From NCBI GenBank assembly GCA_964523395.1, contig CAZFXS010000007.1:166018-230017 (forward strand): 64,000 nt of DNA, read 5' to 3'. Made by a program: the position numbers and the translations under genes. Shown here piece by piece: positions 53,783 to 61,973 of the stretch; positions within the stretch are counted from its first letter, which is position 1, and every line of letters starts with the position of its first letter. The notes beneath the pieces are model-generated. The model searched no databases, was not told where the DNA came from, and saw only the letters and a list, made by a program, of their open reading frames with translations. Origin of the DNA: JANYJZ01 sp964523395 (lineage in GTDB: Bacteria; Bacteroidota; Ignavibacteria; UBA10030; SZUA-254).

Positions 53783-54223
53783 ATGTCACCACTCCGTTTT
53801 CTAGCTGCGCTATTTAGCACGGTGTTGTGTCTCTCAGTGTTGTCATTGTCAGGTACTCCTCTGCTGGCGGGCGATAAAAAAGAAACTGAAAAAGCAGCCT
53901 ATCGCCTTAAGGGTCTTGTTGAAGAGATATTTGCAGGAAAAAACATTCCTGGAGCGGAATCTGTTATTAGCCCCGGGGCCTATATTGTAAGCGATAGTTC
54001 CTATCTGCATCTGATTGATGCTCTTGAATCGCAGGTAGTGACTCGCGAGAAATCACGCAAGGTTCAAATGTTGAGTTTAAGGATGGAAGACGATGCGAAT
54101 TCATCTTTTGTTGTTGTTAAAACAACGGATGATAACAGGGACAAACCGCGATTCCATACGATTGTCTTTGTTAAGTCAGATGCAAATGATTGGCAAATTA
54201 TGCACTGGCATGTTAGTCATTAA
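53783..54223 (+). CDS. Small secreted protein, unknown function
   Basis: 146 residues with a clear signal peptide (MSPLRFLAALFSTVLCLSVL, cleavage near SGTPLLAG) and AAGGAAGGAG before the ATG. The mature part ends in VFVKSDANDWQIMHWHVSH, with phrases recalling NTF2/SnoaL-like secreted domains. A terminator follows 112 bp later. No family is recognised with confidence. Confidence 0.7.
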   Translation: MSPLRFLAALFSTVLCLSVLSLSGTPLLAGDKKETEKAAYRLKGLVEEIFAGKNIPGAESVISPGAYIVSDSSYLHLIDALESQVVTREKSRKVQMLSLRMEDDANSSFVVVKTTDDNRDKPRFHTIVFVKSDANDWQIMHWHVSH

Positions 54224-54335
54224 GTGACGCTTAATCACACAAATCCCGAGAAATATTGGCACCTGAATCCCTCCCCTAAATCCACCAGAGGTGGAGGTAA
54301 GAAATTAGTGGTGAGGGTAAAGAGGTTTTCTAACG

Positions 54336-54360
54336 AGCCGGCCACGTGCCGGCTTTTTTA
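54336..54360 (+). terminator. Rho-independent terminator after the secreted protein gene
   Basis: Stem AGCCGGC / GCCGGCT with loop CACGT and a T run. Its presence shows that the next gene must start after it, not at 54224. Confidence 0.85.
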
Positions 54361-54370
54361 TTGGATTGAA

Positions 54371-55009
54371 ATGGCACAGTTATTAATCAAGACACTTAAT
54401 ACTATTACCCTTGGTGAAGGAATCTCATTTCTTTGTAAAAGAGATTCTGATCTTCGGAACATTGTTCATCGTCATGGTCCGCCGCCAATGTGGGCGCGCA
54501 AATCAGGGTTTCCCACGCTTGTTCATATCATACTCGAACAACAGGTTTCCCTTGCCTCCGCCAAAGCCGCGTTTGTTAAGCTTCAGCATGAACTTGGAAC
54601 AATAACGCCGGAAGGATTTCTCCGGTTGAACGACAGAAAGTTAAAGCAAATTGGATTCAGCAGGCAGAAAGCAGTCTATTGCCGTGGACTCGCGGAACAA
54701 ATTGCCTCCGGTGAACTGAACCTTCGTACGATTCATGCAATGCATGACGTCGATGCACGGAATCATCTTACCAACATCAAAGGGATTGGTCCCTGGAGCG
54801 CTGATATTTATTTGTTAATGACGCTCAAACGCCCTGATATCTGGCCGGATGGCGACCTTGCCCTTGTCTCGGCAATGCGGAAAGTAAAGCGGCTTCGCAG
54901 AAAGACCATAGATAAAGACCATGCAAGAAAAGTGGCAGAACAATGGTCTCCATGGCGCTCTGTCGCTGCAAGAATTTTGTGGCATTATTATCTTAGTGAG
55001 CTTGTCTAA
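54371..55009 (+). CDS. HhH-GPD DNA glycosylase (AlkA-like)
   Basis: 212 residues from the ATG at 54371, chosen because a terminator lies at 54336-54360. The helix-hairpin-helix region LTNIKGIGPWSADIYLLM and the catalytic aspartate region DIWPDGDLAL are those of 3-methyladenine glycosylases. It removes alkylated bases from DNA. No adaptive partner (Ada) is next to it; an Ogt gene is far away. Confidence 0.9.
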   Translation: MAQLLIKTLNTITLGEGISFLCKRDSDLRNIVHRHGPPPMWARKSGFPTLVHIILEQQVSLASAKAAFVKLQHELGTITPEGFLRLNDRKLKQIGFSRQKAVYCRGLAEQIASGELNLRTIHAMHDVDARNHLTNIKGIGPWSADIYLLMTLKRPDIWPDGDLALVSAMRKVKRLRRKTIDKDHARKVAEQWSPWRSVAARILWHYYLSELV

Positions 55010-55308
55010 CGGTAACTGTTTCAATCATCCTCTGTGACCTCTGCGCCCGCCTGAACGACGCAGTCGGGCAGGTCTCTGCGGTGAATATCGTGCTGGCTCA
55101 GTTTAAAGAAAAGAACAACGCAGAGTCGCAAAGAGCGCAAAGAAACGCAGAGAAATAATCACTTTGCGATACTCGGCGAACTCTGCGTCTCTGCGTTTAA
55201 GAATTATAATTCAAAATGAGACAGTACCGTGAATATCCCCCCTGGTTACTTTCGGTTTTTCTTTTATATTTACTGTAACTGGTTTTCAAACTTTATCTTC
55301 TGCAACAA
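55010..55308. other. Repeat-filled intergenic region
   Basis: About 300 bp. It carries a repeat based on CTCTGTGACCTCTGCG and its reverse, AACGCAGAG, spread over 55028-55200, and a family B hairpin cassette inserted within one unit (55046-55072). Confidence 0.6.
55046..55072. repeat. Nested hairpin cassette, arm family B, copy 2
   Basis: 27 bp with the same arms as 43902-43930 (CCCGCCTG and CGGGCAGG) and a different 11-base loop. It splits the phrase CTCTGCG-TCTCTGCGG of the CTCTG repeat, so it looks like an insertion into that repeat. Confidence 0.7.
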
Positions 55309-56517
55309 ATGTCACTACGCTTCCTTTTTGTCGATTTCAATTCCTACTTTGCGTCTGTTGAACAGCAGCTGCATCCGGAACTGCGGAATAAACCAATCGC
55401 TGTTGTTCCCATGCTTGCCGATACCACCAGCTGTATTGCAGCGAGCTATGAAGCGAAGAGGTTTGGCATACGGACAGGCACTAAAGTTAAAGACGCAAAG
55501 AAAGCCTGTCCCGGACTGATTCTTGTCCCCGCAAAAACTCCCGCGTATATCGAGTACCACCATAAACTCATTGAAGCAGTTGAATCGTGCGTTCCTGTTT
55601 ATCGCGTTCTTTCCATTGATGAAATGGCATGCGAACTTACCGGCAGCCAACAGGAAAAAGCTCATGCCCTCAGATTAGCGAACAAAATTAAAGAAACAAT
55701 TTCAAAAAAGGTTGGGACAGAACTTCGCTCGTCGATTGGTATCGCGCCGAACCTTTTCCTCTCCAAAACAGCGTCGGATATGCAGAAGCCTGATGGATTG
55801 GTGGTTATTGAGAATGATGACTTGCCAGATTGTCTGTTTAAACTTGATTTGTCCGAGCTCACCGGTATCGGCAGGAAGATGAAGCCGAGATTGGAACAAC
55901 ATGGCATTCATACGGTGAAGGATCTTTGTCTTGCAGACAAACAAAGCCTGCGCAAAGCATGGGGTGGTATTGAAGGTGAGAGGATGTACGCGAAACTCCG
56001 TGGTGAAACGATGTACGATCCGCCATCGCACAGATCAACCATCGGACATTCGCACGTCTTGCCCCCGTCCATGCGCAACGAAGAGAAAGCCCTAGCCGTT
56101 CTGCACCGCCTCCTTCAAAAAGCCGCGATGCGTTTGCGGAAATACGGATACCGGACGCAGGGAATGTCTGTGTATATCAAATATCTCGGTGATAAAAGCT
56201 GGAGGGAAGCAGTGGCATTTTCACCGACGCAGGATACAATGATGCTGACGCAGGCACTGACGGTTCTCTGGGATAAACATCCGAAGCGCATGCCTCCTCC
56301 TCTTGCAGTTGGCGTTACTTTATTTCATTTGAGCCAGGAGGATGTACATACGATTTCGTTGTTTGATAAAGACCGGAAAATTGACGCGTTCAATCTCGCA
56401 CTCGATAAGCTCAATGCAAAGTATGGTAAGAACACCGTGTACTTCGCAGGTGCTCATGCCGCACTCGATTCTGCGCCGACCAGAATCGCGTTTACTCATA
56501 TTCCCGATTATGTTTGA
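55309..56517 (+). CDS. dinB: Y-family DNA polymerase (DinB/Pol IV-like)
   Basis: 402-residue translesion polymerase. Catalytic DFNSYFASVEQ (9-19) and SIDEMACEL hold the metal acids; the helix-hairpin-helix TGIGRKM and a little-finger domain follow. TISLFDKDRK near the C-terminus may be the clamp-binding motif. It copies damaged DNA. Confidence 0.93.
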   Translation: MSLRFLFVDFNSYFASVEQQLHPELRNKPIAVVPMLADTTSCIAASYEAKRFGIRTGTKVKDAKKACPGLILVPAKTPAYIEYHHKLIEAVESCVPVYRVLSIDEMACELTGSQQEKAHALRLANKIKETISKKVGTELRSSIGIAPNLFLSKTASDMQKPDGLVVIENDDLPDCLFKLDLSELTGIGRKMKPRLEQHGIHTVKDLCLADKQSLRKAWGGIEGERMYAKLRGETMYDPPSHRSTIGHSHVLPPSMRNEEKALAVLHRLLQKAAMRLRKYGYRTQGMSVYIKYLGDKSWREAVAFSPTQDTMMLTQALTVLWDKHPKRMPPPLAVGVTLFHLSQEDVHTISLFDKDRKIDAFNLALDKLNAKYGKNTVYFAGAHAALDSAPTRIAFTHIPDYV

Positions 56518-56693
56518 GGAACAATCAAGTAAAAAGTAAAAATTAAAAAGGTTTGCATTCTGAGCTTTAGGTTTAAAGCATTTCTTTTTCTCCAACCGCA
56601 AAACACAAAGCTAAAAACATCAAAAATTGTAAACTATAAATCATCCATTATATATTGAAACCTGTAAATGGCCATTAGTAATTCGTTATTCAT

Positions 56694-56963
56694 ATGAGTT
56701 CCGCCAAAACATCCTTGCTCACTTTTCCCTGCTCATTTCCAATAAAAGTTATCGGAAAAGATATTGATGAATTTGAGCTCTTTGTTGTCGGGATTGTCAG
56801 TAAACATATCGGAAGAATAACAAAAGAATCAGTGACCAGTACACAGAGTGGCGGAGGAAAATACATATCGGTGACGATAACGTTTATTGCCGAAAGCCAG
56901 GAACAGGTAGACTCGGTCTATCGTGAACTCAGCAAACATGAAAGGGTCCTGATGGTATTGTGA
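56694..56963 (+). CDS. DUF493 family protein (YbeD-like)
   Basis: 89 residues of a small ACT-like fold: FPIKVIGKDIDEFE at the N-terminus and a C-terminal SVYRELSKHERVLMVL typical of the DUF493/UPF0250 family. Regulatory role unknown. Confidence 0.9.
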   Translation: MSSAKTSLLTFPCSFPIKVIGKDIDEFELFVVGIVSKHIGRITKESVTSTQSGGGKYISVTITFIAESQEQVDSVYRELSKHERVLMVL

Positions 56964-57017
56964 TGTAATCCCTTATTATTTTCTTGATTCCCATTCGGAA
57001 AACATGTATTTTCATCC

Positions 57018-57212
57018 ATGCTTAACGATAAGCAGTACACACAACCGGCTTCCTCTTCGGAAATCAAAATAACTGATGTCAAAAATATCAGGAAACCGAC
57101 AGAGGATCATTACTGGCAGTATTGCGTAAACTGCGGCACACGGCTCGAAGGCAGAAAGTGTAAACTGATTTGCCCGAAGTGCGGGTTCTATCATTCATGC
57201 AGTGAGCCGTAA
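57018..57212 (+). CDS. 64-residue zinc-ribbon protein
   Basis: Contains CVNC (36-39), CPKC (54-57 region) and a third pair with Cys62, likely zinc-binding. N-terminus is polar. A small basic peptide gene follows 27 bp later. No family recognised. Confidence 0.7.
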   Translation: MLNDKQYTQPASSSEIKITDVKNIRKPTEDHYWQYCVNCGTRLEGRKCKLICPKCGFYHSCSEP

Positions 57213-57239
57213 TATTTTATTCACTAACAGGAAGTATTC

Positions 57240-57341
57240 ATGAACAAGAAAAAAATGAAGGCAAACAAGAAGCACCGTAAAAACATTAAACGGGTGAAAG
57301 CAAAACGTAAGGCGCTTCTCGCAAAAAAGAAATCTGCATAA
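57240..57341 (+). CDS. Highly basic 33-residue peptide
   Basis: MNKKKMKANKKHRKNIKRVK and onward to KKKSA: 33 residues, more than half Lys/Arg/His. AGGAAG lies 7 bp before the ATG and a terminator 9 bp after the stop, so this is a real gene. Possibly a ribosome-associated or nucleic-acid-binding peptide; no assignment is made. Confidence 0.6.
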   Translation: MNKKKMKANKKHRKNIKRVKAKRKALLAKKKSA

Positions 57342-57350
57342 CAGTTCAGG

Positions 57351-57381
57351 CAGGCATTCACGGATGCCTGTTTTATTTTTT
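57351..57381 (+). terminator. Rho-independent terminator before folP
   Basis: Stem CAGGCAT / ATGCCTG, loop TCACGG, then TTTTATTTTTT. It places the folP start after 57381. Confidence 0.85.
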
Positions 57382-57393
57382 CGGAATGAACGG

Positions 57394-58239
57394 ATGACGT
57401 TGCCATACCGCTTCGGACAAACAACGTATGATCTTTTTTCCCGCACGTATATTATGGGAATTCTTAACGTTACTCCCGATTCATTCTCAGATGGCGGGAA
57501 ATTTTCCGATCTCGAAAAGGCGGTCGACCACGCAATGCGCATGGCAGATGACGGCGCTGATTTCATCGATGTTGGTGGAGAGTCAACTCGTCCGGGTGCG
57601 GAAAGTGTTGCAATTGAAGAAGAGCTTCGGCGCGTTATTCCGGTTATTCAAAAACTGTCAGAAAAGTGTCCCGTTCCCATTTCGATAGACACCTACAAGC
57701 CGGAAGTTGCCGAAAAGGCTTTAGAGGCAGGAGCAGTTATCGTAAATGATATTACGGGATTAAGTAACGGCACGGCTCTTGCGGAAATAACGGCACGGCA
57801 TGGTGCTTCGATTATTCTAATGCATATGAAAGGTACTCCGAAAAGCATGCAGGATCATCCATCATATGCCGATATAATGCGTGAAATCTTAAGCTTTCTG
57901 GGGGAAGGAATTGCAACTGCTAACAACGCGGGGATTAAACAAATTATTGTAGATCCCGGCATTGGATTCGGAAAATTGCTTCAACACAATCTGGAAATAT
58001 TTCGCGAGATGAAAGATTTGCGTCAGTTTGGATATCCGGTTCTGATTGGTCCGTCACGAAAATCATTCATCGGTAAAATTACAGGCGCGCTTCCGGACCA
58101 GCGCATGGAGGGAACAGCCGCCGCGGTTGCTGTGTCCATCATGAACGGTGCGAATATCATCCGTGTCCACGATGTGAAGCAAATGAAGCAGGTGGCGCAA
58201 GTGACCGATGCGATTGTTCATCCTTCAATTCATTCTTAA
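57394..58239 (+). CDS. folP: Dihydropteroate synthase
   Basis: 281 residues from the ATG at 57394. Motifs GILNVTPDSFSDGG (25-38 region) and DVGGESTRPGA, and the C-terminal GPSRKSFIG. Joins p-aminobenzoate to dihydropterin pyrophosphate for folate. Followed 2 bp later by cdaA, a common linkage in Bacteroidota. Confidence 0.96.
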   Translation: MTLPYRFGQTTYDLFSRTYIMGILNVTPDSFSDGGKFSDLEKAVDHAMRMADDGADFIDVGGESTRPGAESVAIEEELRRVIPVIQKLSEKCPVPISIDTYKPEVAEKALEAGAVIVNDITGLSNGTALAEITARHGASIILMHMKGTPKSMQDHPSYADIMREILSFLGEGIATANNAGIKQIIVDPGIGFGKLLQHNLEIFREMKDLRQFGYPVLIGPSRKSFIGKITGALPDQRMEGTAAAVAVSIMNGANIIRVHDVKQMKQVAQVTDAIVHPSIHS

Positions 58240-58241
58240 CG

Positions 58242-59057
58242 ATGGAACTGTTTAACATAGGATTTCTTCAGGTAACGCTTATCGATCTTCTCGACATCGC
58301 ATTGGTGTCACTGATTTTCTATAAGCTCTATATGATTATGCGCGGAACCATCGCGGCGCAGATTTTTGTCGGATTGGTGTTGATTCTTCTTTTCTCGATT
58401 GTCTCCCAGGCAATTAACTTTAAAGCGATGAACTGGATATTGCGGACGCTGACAGATATCTGGGTCATAGCCTTCATTGTGTTGTTTCAGCCGGAGTTGC
58501 GCAGACTTCTCGTGTTAATTGGAAGAAACAGAGTTGTGCGGATGTTCTTGCGGCTTGATGTTGAAGAATCAATCGAAGAAATTGCCGGCGCCGCAGCTGA
58601 ACTTGCCAAAAAACATCATGGCATGTTGGTCGTTATAGCGCGCGCAACCGGGTTGCGGACACTTGCCGAAAGCGGTCAATGGCTCCAGGCAAGGATCAGC
58701 AAACCCCTCCTTGTTTCCATTTTTAATCCGCGTTCTCCGCTTCATGACGGTGCGGTAGTTGTTCGTGACAGGGTCATCGAAGCCGCGCGTGTTACGCTTC
58801 CATTATCGCAAACAGCAACAATAGGTGATGTGGTACTGGGAATGCGCCATCGGGCCGCACTCGGTATTACGGAACAGGCCGATGTTATTGCGGTTGTGGT
58901 ATCGGAAGAAACCGGTGCAATCTCACTGGCAGATAACGGAATGCTGGTCAGGGGATTATCTGTCCAGGAACTTCGTAATGAACTCAGGGCGCGGCTTTCC
59001 ACGCCTGCCGATAAATCGGTAAAATCCATATGGAGAGTGCTACGGACAAACAGTTAA
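58242..59057 (+). CDS. cdaA: Diadenylate cyclase CdaA
   Basis: 271 residues: three N-terminal transmembrane helices and a DAC domain with LHDGA (DGA 169-171) and MRHRAA (RHR 202-204). It makes cyclic di-AMP from ATP at the membrane and so controls osmotic and wall homeostasis. Neighbouring folP gives operon context. Confidence 0.95.
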   Translation: MELFNIGFLQVTLIDLLDIALVSLIFYKLYMIMRGTIAAQIFVGLVLILLFSIVSQAINFKAMNWILRTLTDIWVIAFIVLFQPELRRLLVLIGRNRVVRMFLRLDVEESIEEIAGAAAELAKKHHGMLVVIARATGLRTLAESGQWLQARISKPLLVSIFNPRSPLHDGAVVVRDRVIEAARVTLPLSQTATIGDVVLGMRHRAALGITEQADVIAVVVSEETGAISLADNGMLVRGLSVQELRNELRARLSTPADKSVKSIWRVLRTNS

Positions 59058-59089
59058 TTATTATATTTTGGAAAAGGTATTGAACATTG

Positions 59090-59740
59090 ATGCAGCGACG
59101 CGCGGTAAAACGGTTTGATATGGAAAAAGAGGAGATGATCACTCTCCTCAGACAGCGTGGAATCCGTGATGAACGGCTTCTGCATGCCATGGCATCTATC
59201 GACCGGCACGAGTTTGTCCAGGATGCGTTTGTCAACCGTTCGTATGATGATTCCGCTCTTCCCATCGGCAGTTTGCAAACGATTTCACAGCCATACACAG
59301 TCGCATTTATGACGGAAGCCCTCGAAATCAAAGAGGGAGACAAAGTGTTGGAAATCGGTACCGGCTCCGGTTATCAGGCCGCCGTGCTTGCGGAATTGGG
59401 CGCGCGTGTTTTTACCATCGAACGGCATATGGATCTTCTTGTTGAAGCGCGCCAGCGTTTTGACCGGCTCGGTTATACCATCGCGTCAAAATGCAGTGAC
59501 GGCACGCTTGGCTGGAAAGAATTCGGCCCGTTCGCCGGCATCATCGTTACCGCCGGCGCTCCCGATGTTCCCCAACCCCTTCTTGATCAATTAAACGACG
59601 GCGGAATGCTTGTCATCCCCATCGGTGATCAGGAAGTCCAGACTCTCTACGTGATTAAAAAAATCAAGAACGAATTCGCGTCGAGGAAAGCTGAAGGGTT
59701 TAAGTTTGTTCCCCTAATTGGGAAGATGGGATGGAAGTGA
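59090..59740 (+). CDS. pcm: Protein-L-isoaspartate O-methyltransferase
   Basis: 216 residues; blocks GSLQTISQPYTVAFMTEAL and VLEIGTGSGYQAAVLAEL are the PCMT signature. It repairs isoaspartyl residues in proteins. I prefer the ATG at 59090 over the preceding TTG; AAAAGG lies 11 bp before it. Confidence 0.94.
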   Translation: MQRRAVKRFDMEKEEMITLLRQRGIRDERLLHAMASIDRHEFVQDAFVNRSYDDSALPIGSLQTISQPYTVAFMTEALEIKEGDKVLEIGTGSGYQAAVLAELGARVFTIERHMDLLVEARQRFDRLGYTIASKCSDGTLGWKEFGPFAGIIVTAGAPDVPQPLLDQLNDGGMLVIPIGDQEVQTLYVIKKIKNEFASRKAEGFKFVPLIGKMGWK

Positions 59741-59777
59741 TTTTTGGTTCTTAGTCATTGGTAAATAGTCATTTGAC

Positions 59778-60743
59778 ATGAGTAAGTCATCTCATGGATC
59801 CGCTTCACCTGCTGTTTCTCGAAAAGTTTTAGTTCTTATCGGGCCGACTGCTTCAGGCAAGACCCCGGTATCTCTCCGCATCGCCCGCCAGCTTGACGCT
59901 GAGATCTTATCAGCAGATTCTCGTCAAATGTATAAGCTTATGGATATCGGGACGGCAAAGCCGACTCGCGAAGAACGCGGTACCATCAAACATTACTTTA
60001 TCGATGACCGGATGCCCGATGAAGATTTTAACGCCGGAATGTTTGGAAAGCTCGGGAGAGAGATTATTGATGACATCCTGAGGCGGAAAAAAGTCCCGCT
60101 TGTTGTTGGCGGCTCCGGTTTATATATTCATGCGTTGGTGGATGGATTGTTCGACGGCCCGTCTGCTGATGATGAATTTCAGAAATACATTTGGCAGAGA
60201 ATGGAAGACGAGGGATCGGAAAAACTTCTTGCGGAATTAAAAACCATCGATCCTGAATCCGCGGAAGGAATGCTTCCGTCGAATAAAAAACGTATTGTCC
60301 GTGCGCTGGAAGTATATCATTTAACAGGCATCCCGCTTTCCGAGATGCAGAAACAATCGAGAATCTCTATCTCATTTAATCCTGTGTTTGTTGGTTTGAA
60401 TTGGGAACGCTCTGTGTTGTATGACCGGATAAACAAGCGGGTTGATGCGATGATGGAAGCCGGACTTGTGGATGAAGTCAAAAATTTGCTTGCGAAAGGA
60501 TATTCCAGGAAAACGAATGCGTTGCAGACCGTCGGTTACCGCGAAGTGTTTGATTTCCTTGACGAGAAGACCACGGATAGAAGGATGGTGGAGCTGATTA
60601 AACAGAATTCACGCCGTTACGCAAAACGGCAACTGACATGGTTCAGGCATGATGAGAGAATAAAATGGTTAGAAGTTGAAAGGGAGGAAGATTTTGAGAG
60701 TGTTGCGAGAGAGATTGTAACTTACTTTGAGGAGGTTTCATGA
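59778..60743 (+). CDS. miaA: tRNA dimethylallyltransferase
   Basis: 321 residues. P-loop LIGPTASGKTPVS (19-31 region), ILSADSRQMYKLMDIGTAKP, and the C-terminal YAKRQLTWFRHDERIKWL. It isopentenylates A37 of tRNAs reading UNN codons. Ends 44 bp before the next gene's start, in a region carrying a T/G-rich repeat arm. Confidence 0.96.
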   Translation: MSKSSHGSASPAVSRKVLVLIGPTASGKTPVSLRIARQLDAEILSADSRQMYKLMDIGTAKPTREERGTIKHYFIDDRMPDEDFNAGMFGKLGREIIDDILRRKKVPLVVGGSGLYIHALVDGLFDGPSADDEFQKYIWQRMEDEGSEKLLAELKTIDPESAEGMLPSNKKRIVRALEVYHLTGIPLSEMQKQSRISISFNPVFVGLNWERSVLYDRINKRVDAMMEAGLVDEVKNLLAKGYSRKTNALQTVGYREVFDFLDEKTTDRRMVELIKQNSRRYAKRQLTWFRHDERIKWLEVEREEDFESVAREIVTYFEEVS

Positions 60744-60754
60744 TAAAGAATGTT

Positions 60755-60781
60755 TGGCGTTTTGAGTTTTGGGTCTTGAGT
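60755..60781. repeat. Single arm of the T/G-rich repeat
   Basis: GGCGTTTTGAGTTTTGGGTCTTGAG, the same type as 12931-13001 and 14176-14243, without its inverted partner here. It fuses to the miaA stop and precedes the next gene. Confidence 0.5.
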
Positions 60782-60786
60782 TAATT

Positions 60787-61509
60787 ATGCACGATATCTG
60801 GATCTACATAGTAACCTTTTTCGCTTCGTTGCTGACGCTGATTACGGGTTTCGGGCTTGGGACGATTCTCACTCCTGTCTTTGCGCTTTTTTACGATGTG
60901 AAGTTGGCGATACTTCTTGTCGCGATTGTGCATTTTCTCAATAATGCGCTCAAGCTGATACTATTCAGGAAGCATGTCGATATCAGCATTATAAAACGGT
61001 TCGGTGTCCTTAGTATTATCGGTGCGGTGCTTGGTGCGTGGCTGCAGTTGTACGTTGATTCGACTGAACTCAAAGCTGTCCTTGGCATCCTATTGATAGT
61101 ACTCGGGGCGGCGGAATTTCTTCCCAAGTCAATTAATTTCCGTTTGCCACAATCAATTGATGTCATCGGCGGGTTTCTTTCAGGATTACTTGGCGGACTG
61201 GTGGGAAATCAGGGAGCTATCCGTTCAGCGTATCTGTTAAATTATATCATTCCCAAAGAATCGTTCATCGCAACGGCAACGGTCATCGCCATTTTTATCG
61301 ACGCGACAAGAATTCCTCTCTATATCACCATGCACAAAGAATTCCTCGATCTCTTTTCGTGGAATTTACTGATAGTTATTCTGATAGCGTTTCTTGGAAC
61401 AATGGTAGGGAAAAGATTTCTGCAATCATTTTCGACCGAGGCGTTTAAGAAGGTGGTGGCGGGAGCCGTGCTGGCAATGGGTTTGTGTTTTGTGCTTGGG
61501 GTTTTGTAA
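60787..61509 (+). CDS. TauE/SafE family sulfite/organosulfonate exporter-like protein
   Basis: 240 residues from the ATG at 60787; a TTG at 60769 would translate repeat DNA. About seven or eight transmembrane helices; GFGLGTILTPVFALF and GFLSGLLGGLVGNQGAIRSAYLL are the two conserved TauE repeats. Export of sulfite or a sulfonate is a family idea; substrate unknown. Confidence 0.88.
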   Translation: MHDIWIYIVTFFASLLTLITGFGLGTILTPVFALFYDVKLAILLVAIVHFLNNALKLILFRKHVDISIIKRFGVLSIIGAVLGAWLQLYVDSTELKAVLGILLIVLGAAEFLPKSINFRLPQSIDVIGGFLSGLLGGLVGNQGAIRSAYLLNYIIPKESFIATATVIAIFIDATRIPLYITMHKEFLDLFSWNLLIVILIAFLGTMVGKRFLQSFSTEAFKKVVAGAVLAMGLCFVLGVL

Positions 61510-61605
61510 TAATAACGTTTTGAAATTTCGCTCGTTTTTCTTATCTTGAATCCGCTAAAATCGTAGTCCCTGATGTATTTCTCCAATAGAACTTCATGAA
61601 ATCCC

Positions 61606-61680
61606 CGGGGTGTGGCTCAGCTTGGCTAGAGCGCTTGGTTCGGGACCAAGAGGTCGCTGGTTCAAATCCAGTCACCCCGA
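61606..61680 (+). tRNA. tRNA-Pro (anticodon CGG)
   Basis: 75 nt, full cloverleaf: acceptor CGGGGTG / CACCCCG with discriminator A, D stem GCTC/GAGC, anticodon stem CTTGG/CCAAG with loop TTCGGGA (anticodon CGG, reads CCG), variable AGGTC, T stem GCTGG / CCAGT and T loop TTCAAAT. No CCA is encoded. A partial copy of its 3' end follows 34 bp later. Confidence 0.95.
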
Positions 61681-61719
61681 CTCTCAAAGTTTTTGAATTA
61701 AATATTTACATATGGAATC

Positions 61720-61784
61720 GAGGCCGCTGGTTCTCAGCCGAAGGCTGACCCGCCTCCGGCGGAAAATCCAGTCACCCCGACTCT
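61720..61784 (+). pseudogene. Partial tRNA-Pro 3' copy interrupted by a 30-bp hairpin insertion
   Basis: Positions 61720-61733 repeat the sequence at 61650-61663 (GAGGcCGCTGGTTC with one change) and 61764-61784 repeat 61664-61684 exactly (through ACCCCGACTCT). Between them lies a precise 30-bp insert (61734-61763) made of two hairpins, TCAGCC/GGCTGA and CCGCC/GGCGG. The insert lands in the T-loop. This copy cannot fold as a tRNA. Confidence 0.8.
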
Positions 61785-61800
61785 AAACGTTGTTTAAACT

Positions 61801-61890
61801 GTCAATGAAGGCGTAGCGTCCGATTCTTAATCGGACATAGAGGTCAATGAAGAGCAATAACAAAGAATCCATTTAAGAAATGGACGCTAC
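61801..61890. repeat. Two-hairpin repeat with outer inverted ends
   Basis: Outer ends GTAGCGTCC (61813-61821) and GGACGCTAC (61882-61890) are inverted. Inside are hairpins GTCCGATT/AATCGGAC and TCCATTT/AAATGGA. The 10-bp word GTCAATGAAG occurs at 61801-61810 and again at 61843-61852. Confidence 0.65.
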
Positions 61891-61973
61891 AACAAATAAT
61901 GCACGCCGAATTTCCCCGTTAATATTACACGTACCAATTATAAATGTTTTACTCTAATATATCTCGCTTGTAA

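Noticed and set aside
54224..54370. Start of the glycosylase at 54224
   Set aside because: A strong terminator at 54336-54360 lies inside that extension.
60740..60784. 14-residue open frame overlapping the miaA stop by ATGA
   Set aside because: It is the translation of the T/G-rich repeat arm and has no features of a protein.
61720..61784. A second tRNA-Pro gene
   Set aside because: It has only the 3' quarter of the tRNA and a 30-bp insertion in the T-loop.
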